Notes under the pieces: model-generated
What the model was told of the DNA's origin: nothing
Database searches by the model: none
The model's input: only the letters and a program-made list of their open reading frames with translations
Shown here: one piece after another, positions 1-9,493 of the stretch
How the letters are laid out: each line of letters opens with the position of its first letter
Position numbering within the stretch: the stretch's first letter is position 1
Position numbers and translations under genes: made by a program
Origin: Catenulispora acidiphila DSM 44928
GTDB lineage: Bacteria > Actinomycetota > Actinomycetes > Streptomycetales > Catenulisporaceae
Assembly (NCBI RefSeq): GCF_000024025.1
Contig: NC_013131.1
Coordinates: forward strand, 992,001-1,056,000
Reading direction: 5' to 3'
DNA: 64,000 nt

Positions 1-854
1 TCCAACCGCCGCACCCGATCCGGAATCGGCGGATGCGTCGAAAACAGCCGCGACATCCCCGCCCCGCTGAAGGGGTTCGCGATCATCATCGAACTCGTCG
101 TCATCAGCTCCGGCTCCGGCGCCAGGGGCAGCGCCGCCGTCCCGCGCTCGAGCTTCACCAGCGCCGATGCCAGCGCCAGCGGGTCGTTCGTGAGCCGCGC
201 GCCGGAGGCGTCCGCCTGGTACTCCCGGGAGCGGCCGACGGCCAGCTGGATCATGGAGGCGGCCAGTGGGCCGAGGATCATGATGGCGAGCATGCCGAGC
301 AGGCCTGGGCCTTCGTCGTCGTCGGAACGGCCGATGGGGATCAGCCAGGCGAGGTTGACCAGCCACATGATGGCGCTGGCCAGGGCGCCGGCGATGGAGG
401 CGATGAGGATGTCGCGGTTGTAGACGTGGGACAGTTCGTGGCCGAGGACGCCGCGGAGTTCGCGTTCGTTGAGGAGGTCCAGGATGCCGGTGGTGCAGCA
501 GACGGCGGCGTGCTGGGGGTTGCGGCCGGTGGCGAAGGCGTTGGGGGCGTCGGTGTGGGAGATGTACAGGCGGGGCATGGGCTGGCGGGACTGGGTCGAC
601 AGTTGGCGGACGATGCGGTACATCGTCGGCTGCTCGACCTCGCTGACGGGCTGGGCTCGCATGGAGCGCAGGGCCATCTTGTCGCTGTTCCAGTAGGCGT
701 AGGCGTTGGTGCCGACGGCGATGAGCAGCGCGAAGGTGACCCCGGTCCGACCCCAGAAGCTGCCGATCCCGATGATGATCGCCGACAGCAGCCCCATCAG
801 CGCCGCGGTTTTCACGGCGTTGTGGCGGCCATGGAGATGCGTGGTGGATGTCAT
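1..854 (-). CDS. htpX: HtpX-family M48 zinc metalloprotease (C-terminus just off the window edge)
   Basis: Membrane-bound zinc endopeptidase of the HtpX family, which degrades misfolded membrane proteins. Reading the minus strand from the ATG at 854 gives [10 protein letters not shown], a first hydrophobic segment (about residues 16-45), then [18 protein letters not shown] with the HExxH zinc motif (HELSH), two more hydrophobic segments, and the downstream EYQADASGA motif that supplies the third zinc ligand (Glu). The last visible residues, [11 protein letters not shown], are the conserved end of the family, so only a few residues are missing at base 1. About 284 codons are visible, close to the normal length. 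No partner gene adjoins it. Confidence 0.93.
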   Translation of the reverse strand, partial: MTSTTHLHGRHNAVKTAALMGLLSAIIIGIGSFWGRTGVTFALLIAVGTNAYAYWNSDKMALRSMRAQPVSEVEQPTMYRIVRQLSTQSRQPMPRLYISHTDAPNAFATGRNPQHAAVCCTTGILDLLNERELRGVLGHELSHVYNRDILIASIAGALASAIMWLVNLAWLIPIGRSDDDEGPGLLGMLAIMILGPLAASMIQLAVGRSREYQADASGARLTNDPLALASALVKLERGTAALPLAPEPELMTTSSMMIANPFSGAGMSRLFSTHPPIPDRVRRL

Positions 855-976
855 CGACGTCCTTGCCCGTTTTCGGTCGTTCCTTGCCCTTCCCCCTCCG
901 GTCCAACGTAGGTGAAGATCCCCGGGGTTCCCGGGGTTGTGGGCCGGGCGGGTGAGGCGCGAGGGGTCCCGGGGGT

Positions 977-1774
977 CTAGACCGCCAGATCCCGGGAGGT
1001 GAAACGGGCCCAGGCCAGGGACAGCGCCACTATCGCGTAGCCGGCCTGCAGCCACAGACTGTGCGAGATGGTCCCCCAATAGACCGGTGTGCGCAGCAGG
1101 TCGGCGAAGGCCAGCCAGTCGAAGGAGAACAGCCAGGGCTGCAACACCTCCAGCTGCGGGATCGAGCCGGCGATCTCGGCGGCCACGATCAGCCCGATCG
1201 TGCCGGCCAGCGCCGTGGCGGGGGAGTCGGTGAGCGTGGAGATGGTCAGCCCGAGGACCGCGACCCCGGCCATACAGCAGGTCACGACCCCCGCGATGAG
1301 CACCGCACGCCCGAACGCCGCCTCCAGCGGGATCGTGCTCCCGCTGAGCAGCGTGACGTCGTGCATCGGGAACAGCACGCTCCCGGTCGCCAGCGCCGAC
1401 AGCGCCACCGTGCACGTCGCCGCCACCGCGTACGCGACCGCCGCGACGAGCTTGGCGGCCAGCAGCCGCGTCCGCCCCACCGGCCACGCCAGCACGGTTC
1501 GCAGCGTCCCGTCCGCGGCGTCCCCGGCGACCTGGTCCGCCGCCACCACGCCGACCGCGACCGGCAGGAACAACGGCACCGTCAGCGCCAGCGAGGCGAA
1601 CACCAGGAACAGCCCGTTGTCGGCGACCTCGTTCAGCATCCCGGTCCCGCCCCCGGCGCCGATCCCGGCGACCCGCACCGACACGCCGACCAGCACCGGC
1701 ACCAGCGCGAGCACCAGGAGAATCAGAAGATTGCGACGCCGCCGGAAGGTCAGCGCGAGTTCGATGCTAGGAAT
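977..1774 (-). CDS. ABC-2-type transporter permease
   Basis: Integral membrane permease with about six hydrophobic segments, of the ABC-2 type used for export. The stop is at 977. The first conventional start is a GTG at 1714, but that removes the cytoplasmic lead-in [13 protein letters not shown] that normally precedes helix 1 in this family. A GGAGG sits just upstream of an in-frame ATT at 1774, so an ATT start overlapping the stop of the preceding gene by 8 bases is my preferred reading; GTG 1714 (245 aa) is the conservative alternative. The gene follows the LolA-like gene on the same strand. The ATP-binding subunit usually found between such genes is absent, so it must be encoded elsewhere or have been lost. 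Substrate unknown. Confidence 0.85.
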   Translation of the reverse strand: MPSIELALTFRRRRNLLILLVLALVPVLVGVSVRVAGIGAGGGTGMLNEVADNGLFLVFASLALTVPLFLPVAVGVVAADQVAGDAADGTLRTVLAWPVGRTRLLAAKLVAAVAYAVAATCTVALSALATGSVLFPMHDVTLLSGSTIPLEAAFGRAVLIAGVVTCCMAGVAVLGLTISTLTDSPATALAGTIGLIVAAEIAGSIPQLEVLQPWLFSFDWLAFADLLRTPVYWGTISHSLWLQAGYAIVALSLAWARFTSRDLAV

Positions 1775-2954
1775 GGCCCACCTCCGCTGCGACTGTCGCC
1801 TCCAGCGACTCCGGCGTCGCGAACGCCACGAACAGCCGCTGATCCGGCGTGAACACCAGGCTCACCAGCCGACTGCTCCACACCACCCCGACCGGCGTCT
1901 TCGCCCCGTCGGCCATCATCATCCGCAGATAGCTCTGCAACGGCGTCCCCGGCGTACCGGCCAGCGCCGCCAACACCGCGGCGAACCCCTCCGGCGCCGG
2001 CTGCGCAGCTCCATGCGGAGTCCCGAGCCCAGCGATCAGCTTCTGCGGATCGACGCCGCCGATCACCGCCGCTGACGTCCAGTCCGTCCCCGCGCCGTGC
2101 ACCGGGTTCGCCGGCAGATCCGGCGTGGCCTCCTCGACCACCTTCGCCCCCGGCGGCGGCGTGAACCGCAGCTCGCTCGGATCCGCCGAGAAACTCACCG
2201 TCTCGAACTCGGCCTTGATCGCAGGGCTCGACGATCCCGTCGGATACACTGAGACGCTCAGCGGCACCCCGGTCGCCGCGTCCACCGCGACCTCCACCGA
2301 CCCGACCGTGGTCCCGTCCGAATGCGGCGTGATCTGCAAGACGTAGCAGTCCCGCCCCGCGACGCGCCTCGTATCCCGCATCGAGTAGGCGGTGTCGAAC
2401 AACAGCGTCTTGACCGCTGACGGCCCAGTGAAGGTCTTCGCCAAATCCGACGGCGAAGCGAACGACAACAACGCCGAGGTCACCGAGTCGACCGAGCCAT
2501 GCCGCGCCGTCTGGTGCGCCGAGTCCCACATCCACAGATCGCTGCCGTCGCGGAACAGGTCGTACTCCGACAGCGTGTCCTGTATACCGATCCGCTCCCG
2601 CGACTCCGACTCCGACTCCGAACCGGAACCGGAACCCGAGCCGGAATCCGAACTCGAGCCCGAACCCGAAGCGTCAGTAGCCAGCCGCACCAAATGCACC
2701 CCCGACAACAGCCGCATCGGATCCGCCCCGCCGTCACCACCCAGCTTCGGCAGCTTCGGCAGCCCTATGTCGACGGTCAACTTCACCGTCCCCGACACCG
2801 CCTGCGTCTGCGGCTTGCCCACCTTCTTCAGGAGAGACAAGGGTGATATCCCCGGCAAACGCGGAGGATCGGACGCGACGAGGCCGTGCGAGAACGCGGC
2901 GACGGCCAGCACGGCGGCCGCCGCCACGATCGGGGTCAGCATGCGCCGACGCAT
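1767..2954 (-). CDS. Exported LolA-like / DUF2092-type protein
   Basis: A 395-residue protein with an N-terminal membrane anchor or signal (about residues 6-27), followed by a region resembling the LolA/DUF2092 fold used for lipid or lipoprotein handling outside the membrane: a YDLFRDGSDLWMWDS strand segment, later GRDCYVLQITPH and [14 protein letters not shown]. This order (metal- or lipid-sensing exported protein then ABC exporter) is common in actinobacteria. An unusual insertion of Ser/Gly/Glu repeats (about residues 95-120, bases 2595-2675) interrupts the N-terminal half. The stop overlaps the probable start of the ABC permease, implying coupled translation. Family assignment rests on pattern recognition only. 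Confidence 0.82.
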   Translation of the reverse strand: MRRRMLTPIVAAAAVLAVAAFSHGLVASDPPRLPGISPLSLLKKVGKPQTQAVSGTVKLTVDIGLPKLPKLGGDGGADPMRLLSGVHLVRLATDASGSGSSSDSGSGSGSGSESESESRERIGIQDTLSEYDLFRDGSDLWMWDSAHQTARHGSVDSVTSALLSFASPSDLAKTFTGPSAVKTLLFDTAYSMRDTRRVAGRDCYVLQITPHSDGTTVGSVEVAVDAATGVPLSVSVYPTGSSSPAIKAEFETVSFSADPSELRFTPPPGAKVVEEATPDLPANPVHGAGTDWTSAAVIGGVDPQKLIAGLGTPHGAAQPAPEGFAAVLAALAGTPGTPLQSYLRMMMADGAKTPVGVVWSSRLVSLVFTPDQRLFVAFATPESLEATVAAEVGHS

Positions 2955-3008
2955 CCGGCCCGGTCCCCGGTCAGTCCCGCGACGCCGGCCGGGCCGGCGG
3001 AATCCGGC

Positions 3009-3500
3009 TCACCGGTAGTTGGTGAACTGGACCGCGAAGTCGTAGTCCTGCTCCTTCAGCAGCGACTGTGTCGCCTGCAGGTCGTCGCGCGACTTGGAGG
3101 ACACCCGCAGCTCCTCGCCGATGATCTGCGCCTTGACGCTCTTCGGCGCCTCGTCGCGGATCAGCTTGGAGATCTTCTTCGCGTTCTCCGAGGAGATGCC
3201 CTCCTTGATCGCGACGCTGATCCGGTACTCCTTGCCGGAGACCCGCGGTTCCGAGGCGTCCAGCACCTTCAGCGAGATCTTGCGCTTGACCAGCTTGTCC
3301 TTGAATACATCGAGCACCGCCGCGACCCGCTCCTCGGAGTTCGCCCGCATCTCGATGCCCTCGCCGGACCACCGGATCTCAGCGTCCACCCCGCGGAAGT
3401 CGAAGCGCTGAGCGATCTCCTTCGACGCCTGGTTGAGCGCGTTGTCGACCTCCTGCCTCTCGACCTTGCTCACCACGTCGAACGACGACTCCGAAGCCAC
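3009..3500 (-). CDS. YajQ-family nucleotide-binding protein
   Basis: A 163-residue cytoplasmic protein matching the YajQ family (UPF0234) over its full length: [20 protein letters not shown] at the start, AQRFDFRG, and [18 protein letters not shown] near the end. Members have two ferredoxin-like folds; some in proteobacteria bind cyclic-di-GMP and act with transcription factors, but the role in actinobacteria is not established. It has its own start with a purine-rich leader and is separated by 54 bases from the next gene on the same strand. Confidence 0.95.
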   Translation of the reverse strand: MASESSFDVVSKVERQEVDNALNQASKEIAQRFDFRGVDAEIRWSGEGIEMRANSEERVAAVLDVFKDKLVKRKISLKVLDASEPRVSGKEYRISVAIKEGISSENAKKISKLIRDEAPKSVKAQIIGEELRVSSKSRDDLQATQSLLKEQDYDFAVQFTNYR

Positions 3501-3571
3501 AGTCCGGTCCTCTTCTCTTCAGCTCCCTCAGCGGATCACGTCCGCCGCGCTGAACGATCCTAGACGCGTCC

Positions 3572-5155
3572 TCACTTCCACGAGCGCAAGTAGGACAGAG
3601 AAGGCGAACCCAAGCCGGTCACATCGTCATAGCCGACACCGGAGGAAAGTAGTCCGTCGTCCCCCAGCTGGTACAGCCGCGCCTGATGCACTCCGGCACC
3701 GTCGACGCCCAGGTCGACGACGGTGGCCGGCGGCATCCCGGGCCGCGGGCAGTCCTTGCCGAGCGAGGTCTGGCTGACGTCGTGGAACACCCCCGAGGCC
3801 GCCCTTCCGTACAGCGCCGGGTTCAGGAAGCCGAATGGATGACCCGCGGCCTGCTCGGCGTCGGCCGTCAGCCCGGCGAACAGCGGAGTGGCCAGCGACG
3901 TGCCGCCGATCGTGGACTCCGCGTACCCGGTGGAGCCGTTCGGCAGCTTCTGCGTGACCCCGACCATGAAACCGGTCATCGGATCGGCGTCCATCGCCAC
4001 GTCCGGCACCACCCGCATCGGCTGTCCCGCCGTCTTGCCGTTCAGCAGTGTCGAAGCCAACGCTGGAGGTACGACCCCGGCCTGATAGCCAGGCTGCGCA
4101 ACGTCTTCGCTCGTCCCGCCCCCACCCCCGAACCGCCACTCGCCGGTTCCCGCCGCCGGCGACCACGCGCTCCCGCCCGGTGCCAGCGACGAGCGCCGGT
4201 CGCCCCAGCCGACCTCCCCGACGTACTGGTCCCACGACCCGATCGCCAAGCTCGTCCCGCCGACCGCCGTCACCCACGGATCCTCAGCCGGATACTCCGC
4301 CTGCGGCCGCGCCGAACCGGTCGCGCACTGCGCCGACGGAACCTCGGCGCCGCAGTCCCCGGACGAGAACAGGAAGCTGATCCCCTGCTGCCCTCCTCGT
4401 TGGAACAAGGCCGAATACCCTGCCATCGTCGAGGGATCCTCATCGCCATAGGTGCTGTGCGCGATGCCGCCCCAGGAGTCGGAGACGATCGTCGCGAGGT
4501 GGTTGTCGACCACCGACTGCAACGCCGCCATCAGATCGGTGTCGTCACAGGACGCGGCGGCGACGTAGACGATGTTCGCCTGCGGAGCCATGGCGTGCAC
4601 GGCCTCCACATCCAGCGCTTCCTCGACCGCCCACGACGACGGCGTCTCGCACTCGCCGTCCGTCAGGTGGTGGTACGCCGGGGGAGTGACCTCCCGATAC
4701 TGGCTCGGGCTCAGCGGGCGCTCGTCGTGGTGCATCGCATAGTGGTTCGCGTCGGCGAGCATCGTGGGGGAGGCGTACGCGTCGACGATCGCGACGGTGA
4801 CGCCTTCGCCGCGCTCGTGGGACTGCGTGACGCCGTAGGCGAAGCGAAGCTGTTCGGGGGTGTAGCCGCAGACGGCTAAGGGATTGCGGCCGCCGAACGC
4901 GTTCGGGACGGCCTTGGCGGTGTGCTCGCCGTAGTAGCCGGAGCACGCCGCGGGACCGATATAGCTGCTGTCGCCGTCGGTCAGCTGGACGTGGTTCGTG
5001 TGCATCGCCAGGTGGTGCGCTATGTGCTGGGAGACCGGAACCGGGGTCGAGGTCGGTGGTGCCGTCTCCGAAGCAGCACCCTGGGACACTGCTATGAACG
5101 TGGCGGAGGCCAAAGACGCGGCCCAGATGGAGCGTCGGACGAAGCGACCGAACAT
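3572..5155 (-). CDS. Sedolisin (S53) serine-carboxyl protease lacking the propeptide domain
   Basis: Secreted protease of the sedolisin/kumamolisin family, which is active at acid pH. The ATG at 5155 has a good GGGAGGG ribosome site and begins MFGRFVRRS with a signal peptide; an upstream ATG at 5209 is less likely. The catalytic module runs from about residue 95 to the end (527 aa). The Glu/Asp pair lies in EEALD (Glu178, Asp182), the oxyanion Asp in SSGDCG (Asp267) and the nucleophile in GGTSLATP (Ser420). The C-terminal calcium-site pattern is present (YDDVTGLGSP). Unlike its neighbour it has only about 90 residues before the catalytic module, so the usual propeptide of about 150 residues is missing. 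It lies 43 bases downstream of the full-length paralog and may be co-transcribed with it. Confidence 0.93.
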   Translation of the reverse strand: MFGRFVRRSIWAASLASATFIAVSQGAASETAPPTSTPVPVSQHIAHHLAMHTNHVQLTDGDSSYIGPAACSGYYGEHTAKAVPNAFGGRNPLAVCGYTPEQLRFAYGVTQSHERGEGVTVAIVDAYASPTMLADANHYAMHHDERPLSPSQYREVTPPAYHHLTDGECETPSSWAVEEALDVEAVHAMAPQANIVYVAAASCDDTDLMAALQSVVDNHLATIVSDSWGGIAHSTYGDEDPSTMAGYSALFQRGGQQGISFLFSSGDCGAEVPSAQCATGSARPQAEYPAEDPWVTAVGGTSLAIGSWDQYVGEVGWGDRRSSLAPGGSAWSPAAGTGEWRFGGGGGTSEDVAQPGYQAGVVPPALASTLLNGKTAGQPMRVVPDVAMDADPMTGFMVGVTQKLPNGSTGYAESTIGGTSLATPLFAGLTADAEQAAGHPFGFLNPALYGRAASGVFHDVSQTSLGKDCPRPGMPPATVVDLGVDGAGVHQARLYQLGDDGLLSSGVGYDDVTGLGSPSLSYLRSWK

Positions 5156-5252
5156 CAACCCTCCCGAATCTGTGCGGTATGAACCGTACGTACCGTCGGG
5201 AGGATTCAAGGATGCGCAGCCACCCCGAAAGGGTGACCGCGCGTCCTGTCTT

Positions 5253-7301
5253 CTAGTTTTTGAACGAGTTCAGGTACTCCTCCCGGGGGGATCCCAACCC
5301 CGTCGCGACGTCGTAGCCGGACGCGGCGGCCAGACCTTGATCGTGTCCGAGCTCGAACAACCGCACCTGCCGCGTGCCCTGCGCGTCGGCGCCGAGATCC
5401 AGAACCGTCGAGATCGGCGAAGGCGCGCCGGCCGGCTGCGCGACGACATCGGTGAAGGTCGAGGACGTCGCCCGCTTGTAAAGGTCCGGATTCGCGAAAC
5501 CGATCGCCTTGCCGCCCGCAGCCGCCTGAGCCTGCTGCCCGTCAGCTTGCGTCGCGGCGAACATCGGCGTCGCCGCCGACGTCCCGCCAACCGCGATCTC
5601 GCTGTACTGGCCGCTGGTCGCGTCGGTGACGCCGACCTGCACGGCGGTCAGCAGGTCGCCGTCCATCGCGACGTCCGGCAGCGTCCGCATCGGCCCGGCG
5701 GCCTTCGCCCCGGTCCCAAGCGTGCGCGCGAGCGCGTCGGGCACGATGCCCTGCTGGTAGGCGGGCTGCTGGAAGTCCTCGCTGGTCCCGCCACCTCCGC
5801 CGAAGTAGAAGTCACCGGGGAAGGGGACCCAGCTCCTGCCGTCGGCCGACAGCTCCGAGCGCCGGTCGCCCATCGAGGTCTGCCACAGCGGACGCGCCCC
5901 GACGCCGAGCGCCAGCGCCGTCCCGCCGACCCCGGTCACCCACGGCGAGGACACCGGCCACTCGGTCTGAGCCCGCGCCGACTCCGGGTCGCAGCCCGGA
6001 CCGGTCCGGTTCGAGTCGTCGCCGCAGTCGCCGGTCGCGAAGTAGAGCCCGATGCCCTCGGACGCGGCGTACTGGAACAGCTGCGTGGCCTGCGAGATCA
6101 GCGCCGGATCGATGCTGCCCGAGGCGCGGTGCATGGTCTCGCCGAAGGAGGAGGAGACGATGTCAGCCAAATGGTTGTCGACGATATTTGCCATGGTCGC
6201 GTTGATGTCCTGGTCCGCGCAGGAGTTCGCGCCGAAGTAGTGCACGGTCGCGCCGGGCGCCATTCCGTGGACGGTCTCGACGTCCAGCGCCTCCTCGCCG
6301 GCCCAGTCGCCGGGGGACTGGCAGACACCGTCGGTGGTGTGCGTCCACTGGCTCGCGGTGACGGTCTCCTGGTACTGGTTGCCGGCGAACGGCTGGTCGC
6401 CGTGCGCTTGGGCGAAGCGGTTCGCGTCGGTGAGCATGGTCGGGGAGCCATAGGCGTCGATGACCGCGACGGTGACGCCGGATCCGTTCAGGCCGGAGGC
6501 GGCGACGCCGTAGGCGGTGCGCAGCTGGCTGGGGACGTAGCCGCAGACGTCGATCGGCTCGGGGGTGGTGTAGCCGGCCGGGAGAGTCGGGTCCGCGGTC
6601 AGCGCGCCCCAGGTCGGAGAGCAGGAGGGCAGGGCCGCGCGAGCCTGCGGCGTTGCGCCAGTGGAGTGAACGACGTCAGGGTGTTCGGGCACGTCGGCGG
6701 GCAGATGCATGCCGCCAATGGAGTGAACCGCAGCGACAGTGCCGTCGGCCATCCGATTGCCGGTCGCGGCGCCGCCGAGTGCGCCTGCGCCGATCGGGTG
6801 AGCGCTCATGCCGCGCCGCGCGGTGATCGCCGCGCTCGCCCCCTCCCGCATGCCCTGTACCTGCGTCTGGCCGAGCCGCGCCACGTTCGCCACGGCGCGC
6901 GCCACGTCCGGCGGCGCCGACAGCGTCCGCGTCCCCGCGCCGAACGCTTTCTGTACGGCGCCGGCGCTCCCGGTCGCGTCGATCCAGTGCGGGTCCTGAT
7001 TCGTCACGCGCATCCCGGACGCACGAAGCCACTTCTGTACCTTCGCGACCTGCGCGTCCGTCGCCCCGAAGCGCGCCTGGGCCTGCGCCGGCGTCAGGTA
7101 GCGGCCGTACTGCGCGTCCCCGGGCGTGGACACCGCCCGCGCGAACGCCTCCAGGCCCACCGGATCCCGCCCCGCGAGCCCGATCCGCACACTCACCGGC
7201 CCGCCCCGCTCCTGCGGGCCCGCAGGAGCGCCGACTGCGGCGTCGGCCGTCCCGGCGGCCAGCAACGCGACCGCCATCGCACATCCCAGGTATCGAAGCA
7301 T
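5253..7301 (-). CDS. Pro-kumamolisin-type S53 serine-carboxyl protease
   Basis: A 682-residue secreted sedolisin with the full family layout: signal peptide (1-21), pro-kumamolisin activation domain (about 35-185, including YGRYLTPAQAQARFG), linker, then catalytic domain. Catalytic residues are visible as EEALD (Glu336, Asp340), ATGDCG (Asp425) and GGTSAATP (Ser575); the calcium-site sequence YDVATGLGSP is near the C-terminus. Such enzymes self-activate at low pH and degrade proteins outside the cell. It is transcribed divergently from the GH5 gene and sits immediately upstream of the shorter paralog. The start at 7301 directly precedes a clear signal peptide. Confidence 0.96.
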   Translation of the reverse strand: MLRYLGCAMAVALLAAGTADAAVGAPAGPQERGGPVSVRIGLAGRDPVGLEAFARAVSTPGDAQYGRYLTPAQAQARFGATDAQVAKVQKWLRASGMRVTNQDPHWIDATGSAGAVQKAFGAGTRTLSAPPDVARAVANVARLGQTQVQGMREGASAAITARRGMSAHPIGAGALGGAATGNRMADGTVAAVHSIGGMHLPADVPEHPDVVHSTGATPQARAALPSCSPTWGALTADPTLPAGYTTPEPIDVCGYVPSQLRTAYGVAASGLNGSGVTVAVIDAYGSPTMLTDANRFAQAHGDQPFAGNQYQETVTASQWTHTTDGVCQSPGDWAGEEALDVETVHGMAPGATVHYFGANSCADQDINATMANIVDNHLADIVSSSFGETMHRASGSIDPALISQATQLFQYAASEGIGLYFATGDCGDDSNRTGPGCDPESARAQTEWPVSSPWVTGVGGTALALGVGARPLWQTSMGDRRSELSADGRSWVPFPGDFYFGGGGGTSEDFQQPAYQQGIVPDALARTLGTGAKAAGPMRTLPDVAMDGDLLTAVQVGVTDATSGQYSEIAVGGTSAATPMFAATQADGQQAQAAAGGKAIGFANPDLYKRATSSTFTDVVAQPAGAPSPISTVLDLGADAQGTRQVRLFELGHDQGLAAASGYDVATGLGSPREEYLNSFKN

Positions 7302-7392
7302 GAATCGGTGTTATCCAGCACAAACCGGTTTATGTACGGTGATTGAAGAGTGTGGCAATATCCTCATCCGCTTGTCGTGCCGCACATCGTCA

Positions 7393-7421
7393 TTGACGCT
7401 GTAAGTCATCCTTCTTACATT
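7393..7421 (+). promoter_or_regulatory. Promoter of the GH5 gene, apparently leaderless
   Basis: TTGACG at 7393-7398, a 17-base spacer, and TACATT at 7416-7421. Only six bases (CCAGCC) separate the -10 from the GTG at 7428, so the transcript would begin at or next to the start codon. An inverted repeat GTAAG/CTTAC (7401-7418) lies across the spacer and -10 and could be an operator. Confidence 0.6.
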
Positions 7422-7427
7422 CCAGCC

Positions 7428-9356
7428 GTGTCCCTCATCCGTGTGCGTGTCCTGATCGCGCTGCTGGCCCTGCTGACCTGCGCGGTACTGCTCCCGGGGT
7501 CCGCGCGCGCCGCCTCGCGACTCCCCTCAGCCGCTGCCGTTCCCGCCGGCTCGCTCGCCGCGTCCTGGACCGGTCCGCTGAGCACCAGCGGCCGCTACGT
7601 CGTCGACGCGAACGGCAACCGCTTCAAGCTGATCGGCGGCAACTGGGACGGCGCGCAGGGCCACTGGCTCGGCAGCGGCTCGGCGACCGATCCGGCGCAG
7701 AACCACGCCGGCGAGGTGTCCTACAACGTCCCGCTGGCCCTGGACCGCAAGCCGATCCCGCAGATCCTGGCGGACTTCCACAGCCTGGGCATCAACACCA
7801 TCCGTCTGCCGTTCGCGGACGCGATGATCCACGACACCTCGACCGTCCCGGACGCCGCCGTCACCGCCAACCCGCAGCTGCGCGGACTGACCGCGCTCCA
7901 GGTCTACGACGCGGTCGTCAGCGCCCTGACGGGCGACGGCTTCGCGGTGATCCTGAACAACCACACCACGAGCTACCGCTGGTGTTGCGGCCTGGACGGC
8001 AACGAGCGCTGGAACAGCGGACAGAGCACGCAGCAGTGGGAGTCCGACTGGCTGTTCATGGTGAACAGGTACAGGGCGAACAAGCGCGTCGTCGGCGCGG
8101 ACCTGCGCAACGAAGTCCGGCGCGACACCTGGGACGACCCGAACTGGGGCTGGTACGACGCCCACGACGAATACGCCGCCTTCGAGGAGGCCGGCAACCA
8201 GATCCTGGCCGCGGACCCGGACATGCTGATCGTCATGGAGGGCATCAACTGGTACGGCATCCCCGCCGCCGGCTTCTCCCACGGCCGCCCGATGCTCACC
8301 CCGGCCGCGAACCTCTCCGCCACCCTGATCGCCTCGAACAAGCTGGTGTACTCGGCGCACTTCTACAGCTACACCGGCCCGAACAACTCCGGCGCCGCCG
8401 CGGGCTCGGCCGGCTCGACCAGCGACCCGCGCTACGAGGACATGACCCCGGACCAGCTGGCGTCGGCGGTGAACCAGGAGGCCCTGTTCGTCACCCAATC
8501 CGGCCAGCACTTCACCGCACCGGTCTGGGTCAGCGAATTCGGCGCCGCCGGACGCGGCGAGACCGACACCAAGGAACAGACCTGGCTCGACACCTTCACC
8601 ACCATCCTGGCCGCCAACGACACCGACTTCGCCATCTGGCCGCTGATCGGCTACACCGCCACCAACGGAACCCTCCAGGACAACTGGGCCCTCCTGTCCT
8701 ACGACCCCGCCGGCAACCGCACCAGCATCACCGACCCCGGCGACTGGCGCCTCCCCGACTGGCAGAAGCTGACCTCCGCCCCCACCACGACCGGCCACAT
8801 CCCCGCCTCCCCCCACTGGAACATGCTCGACCTGGACCACGCCGACTACAACGTCTCCACCACGATGCTGGCCCAACCCGACTGGTCCCCCGGCAACCGC
8901 AAGGGCAACTGCCCCGACACCGAACGCCTGACAGGCCTAGGCCGCGGCAGCAGCCGAGGACTATGCACAGACTCCTCAGAACCGACCAAGAGCACAGCCA
9001 CCCAGACCGTCGTCACCAACGAGACCTACGTAACCGAAGGCGACTGGGCACCCGGCTACACCAAGCTCCAATGCCCCGACAACACCTTCGCCACCGGCTA
9101 CAGCGTCCACAACAACGCCATGGCAGCCCTACTGTGCGCCCCCGCCGCAGCGCCTCTACCCACCACCAGCCACACCATCTGGTTCAACCAAGGCGACAAC
9201 CGCCCAACCACCGGCGGCTCCACACCCTCCGACTGGGCACCCGGCTCCTACAAGGGCCAGTGCCCCGACAACGAGTACTTAGCGGGCATCGCGTACACCT
9301 GGCAGCGCGCTGAAGGCGGCGTTCCGGATGCGCTGCTGTGTCGGGCCCTGGTCTGA
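7428..9356 (+). CDS. Secreted GH5-type glycoside hydrolase with three C-terminal repeats
   Basis: Exported (alpha/beta)8-barrel glycosidase related to GH5 cellulases/mannanases. The GTG at 7428 opens a standard signal peptide (VSLIRVRVLIALLALLTC..., cleavage after ARA); there is no ribosome site and a promoter ends six bases upstream. The catalytic acid is in DLRNEV (Glu229) and the nucleophile in VSEFGAAG (Glu370). After the barrel (about 50-470) come three copies of a roughly 45-residue module with the pattern W-x-P-G-x-x-K-x-x-CPD ... LC, near residues 485-525, 545-590 and 600-642. These are probably a substrate- or wall-binding unit; I do not recognise a named family. Exact polysaccharide unknown. 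It is divergent from the S53 proteases. Confidence 0.9.
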   Translation: MSLIRVRVLIALLALLTCAVLLPGSARAASRLPSAAAVPAGSLAASWTGPLSTSGRYVVDANGNRFKLIGGNWDGAQGHWLGSGSATDPAQNHAGEVSYNVPLALDRKPIPQILADFHSLGINTIRLPFADAMIHDTSTVPDAAVTANPQLRGLTALQVYDAVVSALTGDGFAVILNNHTTSYRWCCGLDGNERWNSGQSTQQWESDWLFMVNRYRANKRVVGADLRNEVRRDTWDDPNWGWYDAHDEYAAFEEAGNQILAADPDMLIVMEGINWYGIPAAGFSHGRPMLTPAANLSATLIASNKLVYSAHFYSYTGPNNSGAAAGSAGSTSDPRYEDMTPDQLASAVNQEALFVTQSGQHFTAPVWVSEFGAAGRGETDTKEQTWLDTFTTILAANDTDFAIWPLIGYTATNGTLQDNWALLSYDPAGNRTSITDPGDWRLPDWQKLTSAPTTTGHIPASPHWNMLDLDHADYNVSTTMLAQPDWSPGNRKGNCPDTERLTGLGRGSSRGLCTDSSEPTKSTATQTVVTNETYVTEGDWAPGYTKLQCPDNTFATGYSVHNNAMAALLCAPAAAPLPTTSHTIWFNQGDNRPTTGGSTPSDWAPGSYKGQCPDNEYLAGIAYTWQRAEGGVPDALLCRALV

Positions 9357-9493
9357 TCAGGGATGTGAGCATTCAGCCGAAATACCCGCATCTGGAGAGT
9401 GAACACAATCACGAATATTTCTGTGACCCGCGCCCTCGGCTAGGGTCTCCCCCTACGTCCGAACAAAAAAGCTCGGGTGTGGGAGGCCTGACG

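Noticed and set aside
3572-7301. The two S53 genes as a single gene broken by a frameshift
   Set aside because: Each has its own signal peptide, catalytic residues, ribosome site or start, and stop.
4998-7346. A 782-codon open frame on the plus strand
   Set aside because: It lies antisense to the two S53 proteases, whose motifs are intact. The translated sequence is Arg/Gly/Val-rich with no domain, typical of antisense frames in high-GC DNA.
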